DNA of 51,825 nucleotides. Origin: Lutibacillus sp052034115. GTDB lineage: Bacteria; Actinomycetota; Actinomycetes; Actinomycetales; Dermatophilaceae. Location of the stretch: positions 1 through 51,825 of the forward strand of contig JBPOIZ010000010.1 in the NCBI GenBank assembly GCA_052034115.1, read 5' to 3'. Each line of letters starts with the position of its first letter. Within the stretch, counting starts at the first letter, position 1. The notes beneath the pieces were generated by a model. It was not told the DNA's origin, made no database searches, and saw only the letters and a program-made list of their open reading frames with translations. Below are positions 17,238-26,879 of the stretch, piece after piece. Both the position numbers and the translations under genes were made by a program.

Positions 17238-18542
17238 ATGACCACCACGCCGGATGCTGCCCAGCGCGCCGACGTCATCGTCGTCGGAGCCGGCCCAGCA
17301 GGCTCCACCGCCGCCGCCTATCTGGCCAAGTCCGGGCTCGATGTCCTCCTCGTGGAGAAGTCCCGCTTCCCTCGCGAGAAGGTCTGTGGGGACGGTCTGA
17401 CCCCACGGGCGGTGCGGGAGCTGATCCACCTGGGCATCCCGACGGCGCAGGAGGACGGCTGGATCCGCAACTACGGGTTGCGCATCATCGGCGGCGGCAT
17501 GCGGCTGCAGCTGGACTGGCCGGAGAACTCGGCTTTTCCCGGCTATGGCCTGGTGCGGCCGCGGAAGGACTTTGACGCCATCCTGGCCCAGCACGCGCAG
17601 AAGAACGGTGCCCACCTGCTCGAAGGCGTCGCCGTCACGGGGCCGATCCGGGACGCGACCGGCCGGATCCTCGGCGTGACCGCTCGCGAGACCGACGACG
17701 CCGGCCGGGCGGTCGGCCCCGAGCGCAGCTTCTCGGCCCCGCTGGTCATCGCGGCCGACGGCAACTCCAGCCGGCTGTCCCTGGCCATGGGCCGGCCCAA
17801 GCGCGACGACCGGCCGATGGGCGTCGCGGTGCGCACCTATTACACGAGCCCGCGCACGAACGACGACTACCTCGAGTCCTGGCTCGAGCTGTGGGCCGAC
17901 GACCCGCAGACCGGCAAGCGGGTGCTCCTGCCGGGCTACGGCTGGATCTTCGGGGTGGGCGACGGCACGTCGAACGTCGGGCTGGGCATCCTCAACACCA
18001 GCGCGGCCTTCGGCAACGTCGACTACAAGGACGTCATGCGGCGCTGGGTCGCGACGATGCCCGCGGAGTGGACCTACACCGACGAGACGATGACTCAGCC
18101 GATCCGCGGCGCCGCGCTGCCGATGGGCTTCAACCGCCAGCCGCACTACGCCGACGGGCTGCTCCTCGTCGGGGATGCCGGCGGCATGGTCAACCCGTTC
18201 AACGGGGAGGGCATCGCCTACGCCATGGAGTCCTCGCGGCTGGCCGCCGACGTGGTGACCAGCGCCTTCGCCCGTGAGGGCGATGCCGCCCGGGAGCGGG
18301 TCCTGCAGTCCTACCCCAAGGTCATGAAGGACGAGCTCGGTGGGTATTACACGCTGGGTCGCTACTTCGCCAAGGCGATCGGCAACCCCGAGGTCATGCG
18401 CCTGGCGACGAAGTACGGCCTGCCCCGCACGACTCTGATGAAGCTGCTCCTAAAGATCATGGCCAACCTCGCCGAACCACACGGCAAGGGTATGTCGGAC
18501 CGCCTCATCAACACCCTGTCGAAGGCGACGCCCGCGGCATGA
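17238..18542 (+). CDS. menJ: geranylgeranyl-reductase-family flavoprotein, probable menaquinone reductase
   Basis: A 434-residue FAD-dependent reductase from ATG 17238 (in-frame GTG 17220 would add six residues). It has a dinucleotide motif VIVVGAGPAGSTAAAYLA (14-31), the family signature FPREKVCGDGLTPRAV, and a second FAD motif LLVGDAGGMVNPFNGEGI. Family members reduce isoprenoid double bonds; mycobacterial MenJ saturates one unit of the menaquinone side chain. Its position between menG and nuoA supports a quinone role over a chlorophyll or archaeal-lipid role. The name menJ is inferred from family and context. Confidence 0.85.
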   Translation: MTTTPDAAQRADVIVVGAGPAGSTAAAYLAKSGLDVLLVEKSRFPREKVCGDGLTPRAVRELIHLGIPTAQEDGWIRNYGLRIIGGGMRLQLDWPENSAFPGYGLVRPRKDFDAILAQHAQKNGAHLLEGVAVTGPIRDATGRILGVTARETDDAGRAVGPERSFSAPLVIAADGNSSRLSLAMGRPKRDDRPMGVAVRTYYTSPRTNDDYLESWLELWADDPQTGKRVLLPGYGWIFGVGDGTSNVGLGILNTSAAFGNVDYKDVMRRWVATMPAEWTYTDETMTQPIRGAALPMGFNRQPHYADGLLLVGDAGGMVNPFNGEGIAYAMESSRLAADVVTSAFAREGDAARERVLQSYPKVMKDELGGYYTLGRYFAKAIGNPEVMRLATKYGLPRTTLMKLLLKIMANLAEPHGKGMSDRLINTLSKATPAA

Positions 18543-18618
18543 ACGCCGGCCTGCACCGCCATACCTGCGGATGCCCTGGCACCGGTGGGTGCAGCGGCGA
18601 CGCTGCGCAGGACGCCCC

Positions 18619-18624
18619 TAGGAT
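18619..18624 (+). promoter_or_regulatory. candidate -10 element of the nuo operon
   Basis: TAGGAT fits the actinobacterial TANNNT -10 box, about 45 nt before the nuoA start and after menJ ends. No convincing -35 is visible, so the call rests on the -10 and position alone. A strong GAAAGGGGA ribosome site lies before nuoA. Confidence 0.3.
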
Positions 18625-18669
18625 GGGAGCGCCTGGCTCGGTCCGATCTCGAAAGGGGATCGACGCACG

Positions 18670-19035
18670 ATGACCAACCCCTACGTGCCGATCGTCATCA
18701 TGCTCGCGCTCGGGGGCGCTTTCGCCCTCGTGTCGGTGGGTCTTAGCCTCATCGTCGGTCCGAAGCGCTACAACCGGGCCAAGATGGAAGCCTACGAGTG
18801 CGGCATCCAGCCGACGCCGCACGCCGCCGGCGGCGGCCGGGTCCCGATCAAGTACTACTTGACGGCCATGCTCTTCATCATCTTCGACGTCGAGTCGGTT
18901 TTCCTCTACCCGTTCGCGGTCTCCTTCGACCAGCTCGGGCTGTTCGCCCTCGTCGAGATGGTTCTGTTCATCGCCACCGTGTTCGTCGCCTACGCCTATG
19001 TCTGGCGGCGCGGCGGCCTCGACTGGGACTACTGA
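18670..19035 (+). CDS. nuoA: NADH-quinone oxidoreductase subunit A
   Basis: A 121-residue membrane subunit of complex I with three transmembrane helices. It helps shape the quinone-site loop with NuoD and NuoH. The loop signature MEAYECGIQPTP (with the conserved Cys) and FIIFDVESVFLYPF are diagnostic, and the third helix ends in a short RRGGLDWDY tail. First gene of a 14-gene operon in the standard A-N order; nuoB starts 13 nt downstream with GAGAGGAGG. Confidence 0.95.
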   Translation: MTNPYVPIVIMLALGGAFALVSVGLSLIVGPKRYNRAKMEAYECGIQPTPHAAGGGRVPIKYYLTAMLFIIFDVESVFLYPFAVSFDQLGLFALVEMVLFIATVFVAYAYVWRRGGLDWDY

Positions 19036-19048
19036 GAGGAGGCGCCCC

Positions 19049-19603
19049 ATGGGTCTGGAGGAGAAACTTCCCGCCGGGTTCCTGCTGTCCACCGTCGAGG
19101 GTCTGGCCGGCTACATGCGCAAGGCGTCGATGTGGCCGGCAACCTTCGGGTTGGCCTGCTGTGCCATCGAGATGATGGCCGTCGGCACACCGGACTACGA
19201 CATCGCGCGGTTCGGCATGGAGCGGTTCTCGGCCACCCCGCGGCAGGCCGATCTGATGATCGTCGCCGGCCGGGTCAGCCAGAAGATGGCCCCGGTCGTG
19301 CGTCAGGTCTACGACCAGATGCCCAACCCTAAATGGGTCATCTCTATGGGGGTGTGCGCGAGCAGCGGCGGGATGTTCAACAACTACGCCATCGTCCAGG
19401 GCGTCGACCACATCGTCCCGGTCGACATCTACCTGCCCGGCTGCCCGCCGCGCCCGGAGATGCTGCTCAACGCCATCGTCACGCTGCACCAGCAGATCCA
19501 GAAGATGCCGCTCGGGGTCAACCGGGAGGCCGCGGCCCGCGCCGCCGAGGAGGCCGCGCTCGGTGCCACGCCGACGATCCTGCAAAGGGGGCTGCTCGCA
19601 TGA
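19049..19603 (+). CDS. nuoB: NADH-quinone oxidoreductase subunit B
   Basis: A 184-residue peripheral subunit holding the terminal 4Fe-4S cluster N2, the direct donor to quinone. Cluster ligands C37, C38 (FGLACCAIE), C103 (GVCASSGG) and C132 (LPGCPPRPE) are all present. ATG 19049 is chosen over longer forms because of the GAGAGGAGG ribosome site and the match of MGLEEKLPAGFL to actinobacterial NuoB starts. Overlaps nuoC by ATGA. Confidence 0.96.
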   Translation: MGLEEKLPAGFLLSTVEGLAGYMRKASMWPATFGLACCAIEMMAVGTPDYDIARFGMERFSATPRQADLMIVAGRVSQKMAPVVRQVYDQMPNPKWVISMGVCASSGGMFNNYAIVQGVDHIVPVDIYLPGCPPRPEMLLNAIVTLHQQIQKMPLGVNREAAARAAEEAALGATPTILQRGLLA

Positions 19604-20307
19604 GCGCCGACGACCTCCAGCTCCCCGCCGAGGAGTCGGCAGCCGGCGACCCGGTGGTCGTCGGCGTCCGCAGCGGGATGTTCGGAGCCCGAAGCGGTGC
19701 CGACACCAGCGGGTATGGCGGCCTGCGCACCGCCATCGCCTTCCCGGGAGCCAGCGAGCGTCCCTATGGCGCGCCGTTCGACCAGATCGCCGACGCGCTA
19801 CAGGCGGCCCTCGGGGAGGACGGCTGGAGCGCCGCGGTCGAGAAGATCGTCGTCGACCGGGGCGAGATGACCGTCTTCGTCCGACGCGCCGAGCTGCCCA
19901 CCGTCATGCAACACCTGCGCGACGACGCCGCGCTGCGCTTCGAGCTGTGCCTGGGTGTCAACGGGGTCCACTACCCCGGGGAGAGCGGCCGCGAGCTGCA
20001 CGCCGTCTACCCGCTGCTGTCGATCACGCACGGCAGCCGCCGGGTGCGCATCGAGGTGACCTGCCCCGACGACGACCGGCACATCCCGTCCGTGGTGTCG
20101 GTCTACCCGGCCAACACCTGGCATGAGCGCGAGACCTGGGACATGTTCGGGATCGTCTTCGACGGGCACCCGGCGCTGACCCGGATCCTCATGCCCGACG
20201 ACTGGCCGGGCCACCCCCAGCGCAAGGACTACCCCCTCGGTGGCATCCCCGTCGAGTACAAGGGCGCCACCGTCCCACCGCCGGACCAGCGGAGGTCCTA
20301 CTCCTGA
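19600..20307 (+). CDS. nuoC: NADH-quinone oxidoreductase subunit C
   Basis: A 235-residue 30-kDa-type subunit of the connecting module. The conserved block YPANTWHERETWDMFGIVFD and LMPDDWPGHPQRKDYPLGG near the C-terminus is the family signature. The N-terminal 45 residues (SGMFGARSGADTSGYGG) are the actinobacterial extension. ATG overlaps the nuoB stop, and the stop overlaps the nuoD start. It is a separate gene, not a NuoCD fusion as in enterobacteria. Confidence 0.95.
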   Translation: MSADDLQLPAEESAAGDPVVVGVRSGMFGARSGADTSGYGGLRTAIAFPGASERPYGAPFDQIADALQAALGEDGWSAAVEKIVVDRGEMTVFVRRAELPTVMQHLRDDAALRFELCLGVNGVHYPGESGRELHAVYPLLSITHGSRRVRIEVTCPDDDRHIPSVVSVYPANTWHERETWDMFGIVFDGHPALTRILMPDDWPGHPQRKDYPLGGIPVEYKGATVPPPDQRRSYS

Positions 20308-21674
20308 TGAGCAGCACGACGAGCACCGGTCCGATGACCGACCCGTACGCCACCGGCGCCGCCAGCGAGAGCGTCATCGACGGCACGACCGTCCTGTCCT
20401 CCTCGGGCGGTGACTGGGACGAGCTGGCCGACGAGGTCTCTGCCCTGCACGAAGAGCGCGTCGTCGTCAACATGGGCCCCCAGCACCCCTCGACGCATGG
20501 CGTGCTCCGGCTCATCCTCGAGCTGGACGGCGAGACGGTCACCGAGGCCCGCGCGGGCATCGGCTACCTGCACACCGGCATCGAGAAGAACATGGAGTTC
20601 CGCACCTGGACGCAGGGCGTGACGTTCTGCACCCGGATGGACTACCTCACCCCGATGTTCCAGGAGACCGCCTATTGCCTGGGCATCGAGAAGCTGCTCG
20701 GCATCACCGACGAGGTGCCCGAGCGGGCCTCGATCATCAGGGTGCTCATGATGGAGCTCACCCGCATCTCCTCGCACATGGTCTGCCTGGGCACCGGCGG
20801 GATGGAGATGGGCGCCACGACGGTCATGACGGTGGCCTTCCGCGAGCGCGAGCGCGTCTTCAAGGTCATCGAGGCGGTCACCGGCCTGCGGATGAACAAC
20901 GCCTACATCCGCCCGGGCGGGGTCGCCCAGGACGTGCTGCCCGAACACGTGACGCTGTGCCGCGAGCAGATCCCGCTCATCGCCCGAGGGATCGGCGAGC
21001 TGGAGCGGCTCATCAACGAGAACCCCATCGTCAAGGGCCGCATGGTCGGCGTGGGCCACCTCGACCTGACCGGCTGTATGGCGTTGGGCATCACCGGGCC
21101 GGTGCTGCGGTCGACCGGCCTGCCGCACGACCTGCGGCGCGCCACGCCATACTGCGGGTACGAGACGTACGACTTCGATGTCGTCACCTGGGACACCGCC
21201 GATGCCTACGGCCGGCTGCGGATCCGGCTGGAGGAGATGCGCCAGTCGCTGCGCATCATCGAGCAGGCCTGCGACCGGTTGGACGCCACCGCCGGGCCGG
21301 TCATGGTCGCCGACCCCCGGATCGCCTGGCCGGCCCAGTTGTCGGTCGGCTCGGACGGCCAGGGCAACTCGCTGGAGCACATCCGCACCATCATGGGTGA
21401 GTCGATGGAGTCGCTCATCCACCACTTCAAGATCGTCACCGAGGGCTTCCGGGTGCCGGCCGGTCAGGCGTATGTCGCCGTCGAGTCGGCCAAGGGCGAG
21501 CTCGGCTGTCATGTCGTCTCCGACGGCGGCACGCGTCCCTACCGGGCCCATTTCCGGGACCCGAGCTTCAACAATCTGCAGGCCACCTCGCTGATGTGCG
21601 AGGGCGGCCAGGTGGCCGACGTCATCGTCGCCGTCGCCTCGATCGACCCCGTCATGGGAGGTGTGGACCGCTGA
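20307..21674 (+). CDS. nuoD: NADH-quinone oxidoreductase subunit D
   Basis: A 455-residue 49-kDa-type subunit that forms the quinone pocket with NuoB. VVVNMGPQHPSTHGVLRL carries the conserved quinone-headgroup His region. GYLHTGIEKNMEFRTWTQG, SHMVCLGTGGMEMGA and the final ASIDPVMGGVDR are family hallmarks. Start ATG overlaps the nuoC stop (TGATG), with GGAGG 11 nt before. This is the only nuoD in the window; the second nuo cluster lacks one. Confidence 0.96.
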   Translation: MSSTTSTGPMTDPYATGAASESVIDGTTVLSSSGGDWDELADEVSALHEERVVVNMGPQHPSTHGVLRLILELDGETVTEARAGIGYLHTGIEKNMEFRTWTQGVTFCTRMDYLTPMFQETAYCLGIEKLLGITDEVPERASIIRVLMMELTRISSHMVCLGTGGMEMGATTVMTVAFRERERVFKVIEAVTGLRMNNAYIRPGGVAQDVLPEHVTLCREQIPLIARGIGELERLINENPIVKGRMVGVGHLDLTGCMALGITGPVLRSTGLPHDLRRATPYCGYETYDFDVVTWDTADAYGRLRIRLEEMRQSLRIIEQACDRLDATAGPVMVADPRIAWPAQLSVGSDGQGNSLEHIRTIMGESMESLIHHFKIVTEGFRVPAGQAYVAVESAKGELGCHVVSDGGTRPYRAHFRDPSFNNLQATSLMCEGGQVADVIVAVASIDPVMGGVDR

Positions 21675-23116
21675 TGGCCACCGCCAACGCCTCTGGCCAC
21701 CTGCACGTGCCAGCGCAGAGCAAGGCGCCGTATGACGAGGAGACCCTCGCCAGCCTGCGCGCCGACGCCCAGCGGATCATCGACCGCTATCCGCAGAGCC
21801 GCTCGGCGCTGTTGCCGATGCTGCACCTCGTCCAAAGCGTCGACGGTTACGTCACCGGGCGGGGGATCGCCCTGTGCGCCGAGATGCTCGGGCTCTCCAC
21901 GGCCGAGGTCAGTGGCGTCGCGACGTTCTACACGCAGTTCAAGCGGCACCCCAACGGCGACTACACCGTCGGGGTCTGCACCAACACGCTGTGCGCCATC
22001 ATGGGCGGCGACCAGATCTGGGACCACATCAGCGACTACCTCGGCATCGGCCACGACGAGACGACCGGCGACGGCAAGATCACCTTGGAGAAGGTCGAGT
22101 GCAACGCGGCCTGTGACTATGCCCCGGTCGTCATGGTCAACTGGGAGTTCTACGACAACCAGACCCCGCAGTCGACCCAGCAGCTCGTCGACGACCTGCG
22201 CTCAGGTGCCGAGGTGCGCCCCTCGCGCGGCCCCAACCGACAGTGCACGTTCAAGGAGGTCTCCCGCGTCCTCGCCGGCTTCCACGACGGTCGCGCCGAT
22301 GAGGGCGTGGGCGCAGGGGAAGCGTCCACGCTCGGGCTGCGGATCGCCAAGGAACGCGGTTGGACCGCGCCGGCCGGTCCGGCCCCGGCACCCATCGCCG
22401 AGCAGTTGACCCCCGTCGAGGCTCCCGTCCAGGCTCCGGTCGACGCGCCTGCCGAGGCGGCGCCCAGTGCGCCCGCAGCGAGTGCGGCGGCGGCCAGTGC
22501 GCCAGCAGCGAGTGCCGCGGCGGCCAGTGCTCCGGTGGCCGGCGCGCCGGCAGCGGCGGAGCCGGCGCAGTCGCCCGCCGCGCCCCAGGCCGTGCACGCG
22601 CACGGCCCCGGCGAGGAGCACTCCGGTGCCGACACCCCGACCGACTCGGCCGCCACGACGCCGCGCCGTCGCGTGGTCCGGCGGCGCAGTTCCGGCGTGC
22701 TGCCCGAGGGGGTCGTGACCGAGGCCGCCGCGGCCGCTCCGGCCTCCGAACCGGCCGCCGAGACTCCCGCCGAGACTCCCGCCGAGCCGGCCGCGGGGCC
22801 GGCGACACTGTTCGACGCCGCCGCTGGGGCAGGCTCGGCCGGTGCGCCCGCACGTGGCGCCGGCGTCGACGGGAACGACGCGGCCCCGTTCGGCCCCGGC
22901 ACCGCTCGACCCGGACCGGACGGGCGCGGACCGGACGGTTGGGACATCAAGGGCAACGCCGACTCGATGCTCTTCCACACGCCGCAGTCGCCGTGGTACG
23001 GCCGCACCAAGGCCGAGGTGTGGTTCCGTGACGAGGAGTCGGCCCAGGCGGCCGGCTTCACCGATGCCCGGACCCGCCGTCGGCAGAGCAAGGACGCCGG
23101 GAAGGACCAGGCATGA
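21674..23116 (+). CDS. nuoE: NADH-quinone oxidoreductase subunit E with long C-terminal extension
   Basis: A 480-residue version of the 24-kDa subunit. The N-terminal 230 residues are normal NuoE, with 2Fe-2S (N1a) ligands C102 and C107 (VCTNTLC) and C143 and C147 (ECNAAC). Next comes an Ala/Pro-rich linker (about 230-420) with repeats such as AASAAAASAP and AETPAETPAE. The last 59 residues (422-480) form a compact block with KGNADSMLFHTPQSPWYGRT, AEVWFRDEESAQAAGF, resembling the small sunset-type domain seen at the ends of various actinobacterial proteins. Most NuoE proteins are 160-250 residues. Start ATG overlaps the nuoD stop. Confidence 0.93.
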   Translation: MATANASGHLHVPAQSKAPYDEETLASLRADAQRIIDRYPQSRSALLPMLHLVQSVDGYVTGRGIALCAEMLGLSTAEVSGVATFYTQFKRHPNGDYTVGVCTNTLCAIMGGDQIWDHISDYLGIGHDETTGDGKITLEKVECNAACDYAPVVMVNWEFYDNQTPQSTQQLVDDLRSGAEVRPSRGPNRQCTFKEVSRVLAGFHDGRADEGVGAGEASTLGLRIAKERGWTAPAGPAPAPIAEQLTPVEAPVQAPVDAPAEAAPSAPAASAAAASAPAASAAAASAPVAGAPAAAEPAQSPAAPQAVHAHGPGEEHSGADTPTDSAATTPRRRVVRRRSSGVLPEGVVTEAAAAAPASEPAAETPAETPAEPAAGPATLFDAAAGAGSAGAPARGAGVDGNDAAPFGPGTARPGPDGRGPDGWDIKGNADSMLFHTPQSPWYGRTKAEVWFRDEESAQAAGFTDARTRRRQSKDAGKDQA

Positions 23117-24426
23117 GCACCGCCTTGACCCCGATCCTCACCGCGTTCTGGGACCACCCGCAGTCCTGGACGCTGGCGACCTACGAGGCGCACGACGGCT
23201 ACCGCGCGTGGCGCAAAGCCCTTGGTATGGCGCCCGCCGACCTGATCACCGCCGTGAAGGACTCCAGCATCCGTGGTCGTGGCGGCGCCGGCTTCCCGAC
23301 CGGCATGAAGTGGTCCTTCATGTCCCCGCCGGACGGCGGCGACCGCTACCTCGTGGTCAACGCCGACGAGTCGGAGCCGGGCACCTGCAAGGACATCCCG
23401 CTGATGATGGCCAACCCGCACGTGCTCATCGAGGGTGTGGCGATCTCGGCCTATGCCATCGGCTGCACCCAGGCGTTCATCTACCTGCGCGGCGAGGTCG
23501 TCCACGTCTACCGCCGCCTGTTGCGCGCCGTCGAGGAGGCCCGGGCGGCCGGACACCTCGGTAGCAACATCCACGGCACCGGCGTAACGGTCGACATCAC
23601 CGTGCACGCGGGCGCCGGCGCCTACATCTGCGGCGAGGAGACGGCCCTGCTCGACTCGCTGGAGGGTCGCCGTGGACAACCCCGTCTCAAGCCCCCGTTC
23701 CCTGGTGCGGCGGGGCTCTACGCCCGGCCGACCTCGGTCAACAACGTCGAGTCCATCGCCTCGGTGCCCGGGATCGTCCTGCACGGGCCCGACTGGTTCA
23801 AGTCGATGGGCACCGAGAAGTCCACCGGGTTCGGCATCTTCAGCCTCTCCGGGCACGTGCGCAACCCCGGCCAGTTCGAGGCGCCGCTCGGCATCACCAT
23901 GCGCGAGCTCATCGAGCTCGCCGGAGGCATGCGCGACCCGGACAAGAAGATCAAGTTCTGGACCCCGGGAGGGTCGTCGACCCCGTTGTTCACCGACCAG
24001 CACCTCGACGTGCCGCTCGACTTCGAGTCGGTCGGAGCGGCCGGCTCGATGCTGGGCACCCGGGCGCTGCAGGTCTTCGACGAGACGACCTGCGTGGTGC
24101 GCGCCGTCGACCGCTGGACCGACTTCTACAAGCACGAGTCGTGCGGCAAGTGCACGCCCTGCCGTGAAGGCACCTGGTGGCTCAAGCAGATCCTCGGGCG
24201 GCTCGAGAACGGCCAGGGCAGCGAAGCGGACCTCGACAAGCTCCTCGACATCTGCGACAACATCCTCGGCCGCTCGTTCTGCCCCCTCGGTGACGGCGCG
24301 ACGTCGTGCATCACGAGCAGCATCCAGTACTTCCGCGAGGAGTACCTCGCCCACCTCACGCACGGCGGCTGCCCGTTCGATCGGGACGCCTCGGCGTTGT
24401 TCGCCAAGGAGGGTGCCTCCGTATGA
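23113..24426 (+). CDS. nuoF: NADH-quinone oxidoreductase subunit F
   Basis: A 437-residue NADH- and FMN-binding 51-kDa subunit, the electron entry point. RGRGGAGFPTGMKW (54-67) binds NADH/FMN; VVNADESEPGTCKD and GAGAYICGEETALL follow. The N3 4Fe-4S ligands are C344, C347, C350 (ESCGKCTPCREG) and C390 (RSFCPLGDG). All expected residues are present. Overlaps nuoE and nuoG by ATGA. Confidence 0.97.
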   Translation: MSTALTPILTAFWDHPQSWTLATYEAHDGYRAWRKALGMAPADLITAVKDSSIRGRGGAGFPTGMKWSFMSPPDGGDRYLVVNADESEPGTCKDIPLMMANPHVLIEGVAISAYAIGCTQAFIYLRGEVVHVYRRLLRAVEEARAAGHLGSNIHGTGVTVDITVHAGAGAYICGEETALLDSLEGRRGQPRLKPPFPGAAGLYARPTSVNNVESIASVPGIVLHGPDWFKSMGTEKSTGFGIFSLSGHVRNPGQFEAPLGITMRELIELAGGMRDPDKKIKFWTPGGSSTPLFTDQHLDVPLDFESVGAAGSMLGTRALQVFDETTCVVRAVDRWTDFYKHESCGKCTPCREGTWWLKQILGRLENGQGSEADLDKLLDICDNILGRSFCPLGDGATSCITSSIQYFREEYLAHLTHGGCPFDRDASALFAKEGASV

Positions 24427-26879
24427 CCGCCACCGCCACCCCGCCGACGGCCGCCGCCACGCCGCCGGACCTGGTGACCCTGACCATCGACGGCACCCCC
24501 GTCAGCGTCCCCAAGGGCACCTTGGTCATTCGGGCCGCCGAGCAGATCGGCATCGCCATCCCGCGGTTCTGCGACCACCCCCTGCTCGACCCGGTCGGGG
24601 CCTGTCGGCAGTGCCTCGTCGAGGTCGCCATGCCCGGCCCGGACGGCACCCCGAGGCCGATGCCCAAGCCCCAGGCGTCGTGCACCATCACGGCCACCGA
24701 GGGGATGACGGTCACCACGCACCTCGCCTCGCCGGTGGTCGACAAGGCGCAGCGCGGCGTCATGGAGCTGCTGCTCATCAACCACCCGCTGGACTGCCCG
24801 GTCTGCGACAAGGGCGGTGAGTGCCCACTGCAGAACCAGGCGATGACGCACGGCCGCTCGCAGAGCCGCTTCGAGGACGTCAAGCGCACCTATCCCAAGC
24901 CGGTGCGGATCTCCTCGCAGGTGCTCCTCGACCGCGAGCGTTGCGTCCTGTGCGCCCGGTGCACCCGGTTCTCGGACCAGATCGCCGGCGACCCGTTCAT
25001 CGCCCTCGTCGAGCGCGGCGCGTTGCAGCAGGTCGGCATCTACGAGGAGAAGCCGTTCGAGTCCTACTTCTCCGGCAACACCGTCCAGATTTGCCCGGTG
25101 GGGGCCCTGACCGGCGCACGCTACCGGTTCCGCTCCCGCCCGTTCGACCTGGTCTCGACCCCGAGCGTCTGCGAGCACTGCGCCAGCGGCTGCGCGCTGC
25201 GTGTCGACCACCGTCGCGGCGTCGTGCTGCGCCGCATGGCCGCTCTCGACATGGCGGTGAACGAGGAGTGGAACTGCGACAAGGGCCGGTGGGCGTTCAC
25301 CTACGCCACCGCGCCGGACCGGCTGAGCACCCCGCTCGTGCGGGGGCAGGACGGTGTCCTGCGCCCGGCGGGCTGGCCCGAGGCGTTGGCGGCCGCGGCC
25401 GCCGGGATTCGGTCGGCCCGCAGCGCCGCCGTGCTCACCGGCGGACGGATCACCGCTGAGGACGCCTACGCCTACGGCAAGTTCGCCCGGGTGGTCCTGC
25501 GCACCAACGACGTCGACTTCCGGTCCCGGCCGCACTCGGCCGAAGAAGCCGACTTCCTCGCCGCGCATGTCGTCACCACCGAACCGGAGTCCGGCTCGGT
25601 CACGTATGACGTCCTGGCCGCCGCGCCGGCGGTGGTGCTGGTGGGGTTCGAGCCCGAGGAAGAGTCGCCGATCGTCTTCGTGCGGATGCGCCGCTCGGTG
25701 CGCAAGCGCGGCCAGCGCGTGTATGCCGTCGCGCCGTTCGCATCCCGCGGCCTGGCCAAGCTCGCCGGGAAACTCGTCGCCGCAGCGCCGGGCACCGAGG
25801 CCGAGGTGCTCGGTGCCCTGACCCGAGGCGATGGCGGCATACCGGTCCTCAGTGACGTCGCCGCCGCTTTGCGTGAGCCCGGCGCCGTCCTGCTCGTCGG
25901 GGAGCGCATGGCCACTGTGCCGGGTGCTCTCAGCGCTGCCGCCGCCCTGGCGGCCGAGACCGGTGCCCGGCTGGCCTGGGTGCCGCGCCGGGCCGGTGAG
26001 CGAGGCGCCCTCGAAGCCGGCGCCCTGCCGACCTTGCTTCCCGGTGGCCGCCCGGTCGCCGACGCCGCGGCGCGCGCCGAGACCGCTGCGGTGTGGGGCG
26101 TCTCGTCGCTGCCGTCGACCGCAGGCCGCGACACCGCAGCCATCCTGGCCGGGCTGGCTGCCGGCGCCATCGATGCCCTCGTCGTCGGCGGCGTGGACCC
26201 GGCCGACCTCGGTCTGGACGCCGACCTGCTCGAACGCGCCTTCGTGGTCTCCCTCGAGATCCGCGAGAGCGCCCTGACCGCGGTCGCCGATGTGGTCCTG
26301 CCCGTCGCGCCGCACCAGGAGAAGGCCGGCACCTTCGTCTCCTGGGAAGGCCGGCTCCGGCCCTTCTCGCTGGCCCTGTCCACCCAGGCGGTCAGTGACC
26401 ACCGGGCCTTGCACATGCTGGCCGACGAGTTGGGCACCCGGCTGGGCACGCGGACGCTGGCCGAGATCCACGCCGAATGGGAAGACCTCGGCCCGTGGAC
26501 CGGTGCCCGCGCCGAATCCCCGTCGGTCGTGCCCGCCGACGTCCCGAGCCCGGGGCCAGGAGAAGCCGTCCTGGCCACGTGGCACCAGCTGCTCGACGCC
26601 GGCCGCCTGCAGGATGGCGAACCGTTCCTCGCCGGGACGGCCCGTCCGGTGCTCGCCCACGTGTCGGCCGCCACCGCCGCCTCGGCGGGCCTCGCCGACG
26701 GGGACACGGTGACCGTCGCGACCGCGTCGGGTGCGATCACCGCGCCGGTTGCGGTCACCGCCGGCATGGTCGACCACGTCGTCTGGCTGCCGACCGCCTC
26801 GGCTGGCTGCCAGGTGCGGACCCAGCTGCGGGCCGGGTCCGGCACCGTCGTCACGCTGAGCAAGGGTGGTGCAGCATGA
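24423..26879 (+). CDS. nuoG: NADH-quinone oxidoreductase subunit G
   Basis: An 818-residue 75-kDa-type subunit linking NuoF to the rest of the chain. N-terminal 2Fe-2S ligands C50, C61, C64 and C87; His/Cys-ligated N5 set H121, C125, C128 and C134 (HPLDCPVCDKGGEC); N4 set in CVLCARC and QICPVGAL. The extra N7 set (VCEHCASGC with NCDKGRW) is also kept, as in Thermus and E. coli. The molybdopterin-like C-terminal half is degenerate, as usual for NuoG. ATG overlaps the nuoF stop and its stop overlaps the nuoH start. Confidence 0.95.
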   Translation: MTATATPPTAAATPPDLVTLTIDGTPVSVPKGTLVIRAAEQIGIAIPRFCDHPLLDPVGACRQCLVEVAMPGPDGTPRPMPKPQASCTITATEGMTVTTHLASPVVDKAQRGVMELLLINHPLDCPVCDKGGECPLQNQAMTHGRSQSRFEDVKRTYPKPVRISSQVLLDRERCVLCARCTRFSDQIAGDPFIALVERGALQQVGIYEEKPFESYFSGNTVQICPVGALTGARYRFRSRPFDLVSTPSVCEHCASGCALRVDHRRGVVLRRMAALDMAVNEEWNCDKGRWAFTYATAPDRLSTPLVRGQDGVLRPAGWPEALAAAAAGIRSARSAAVLTGGRITAEDAYAYGKFARVVLRTNDVDFRSRPHSAEEADFLAAHVVTTEPESGSVTYDVLAAAPAVVLVGFEPEEESPIVFVRMRRSVRKRGQRVYAVAPFASRGLAKLAGKLVAAAPGTEAEVLGALTRGDGGIPVLSDVAAALREPGAVLLVGERMATVPGALSAAAALAAETGARLAWVPRRAGERGALEAGALPTLLPGGRPVADAAARAETAAVWGVSSLPSTAGRDTAAILAGLAAGAIDALVVGGVDPADLGLDADLLERAFVVSLEIRESALTAVADVVLPVAPHQEKAGTFVSWEGRLRPFSLALSTQAVSDHRALHMLADELGTRLGTRTLAEIHAEWEDLGPWTGARAESPSVVPADVPSPGPGEAVLATWHQLLDAGRLQDGEPFLAGTARPVLAHVSAATAASAGLADGDTVTVATASGAITAPVAVTAGMVDHVVWLPTASAGCQVRTQLRAGSGTVVTLSKGGAA

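Noticed and set aside
24126..26777. Long minus-strand ORF (883 codons) opposite nuoF/nuoG
   Set aside because: Antisense shadow of GC-rich coding sequence. The plus strand has all Fe-S motifs.
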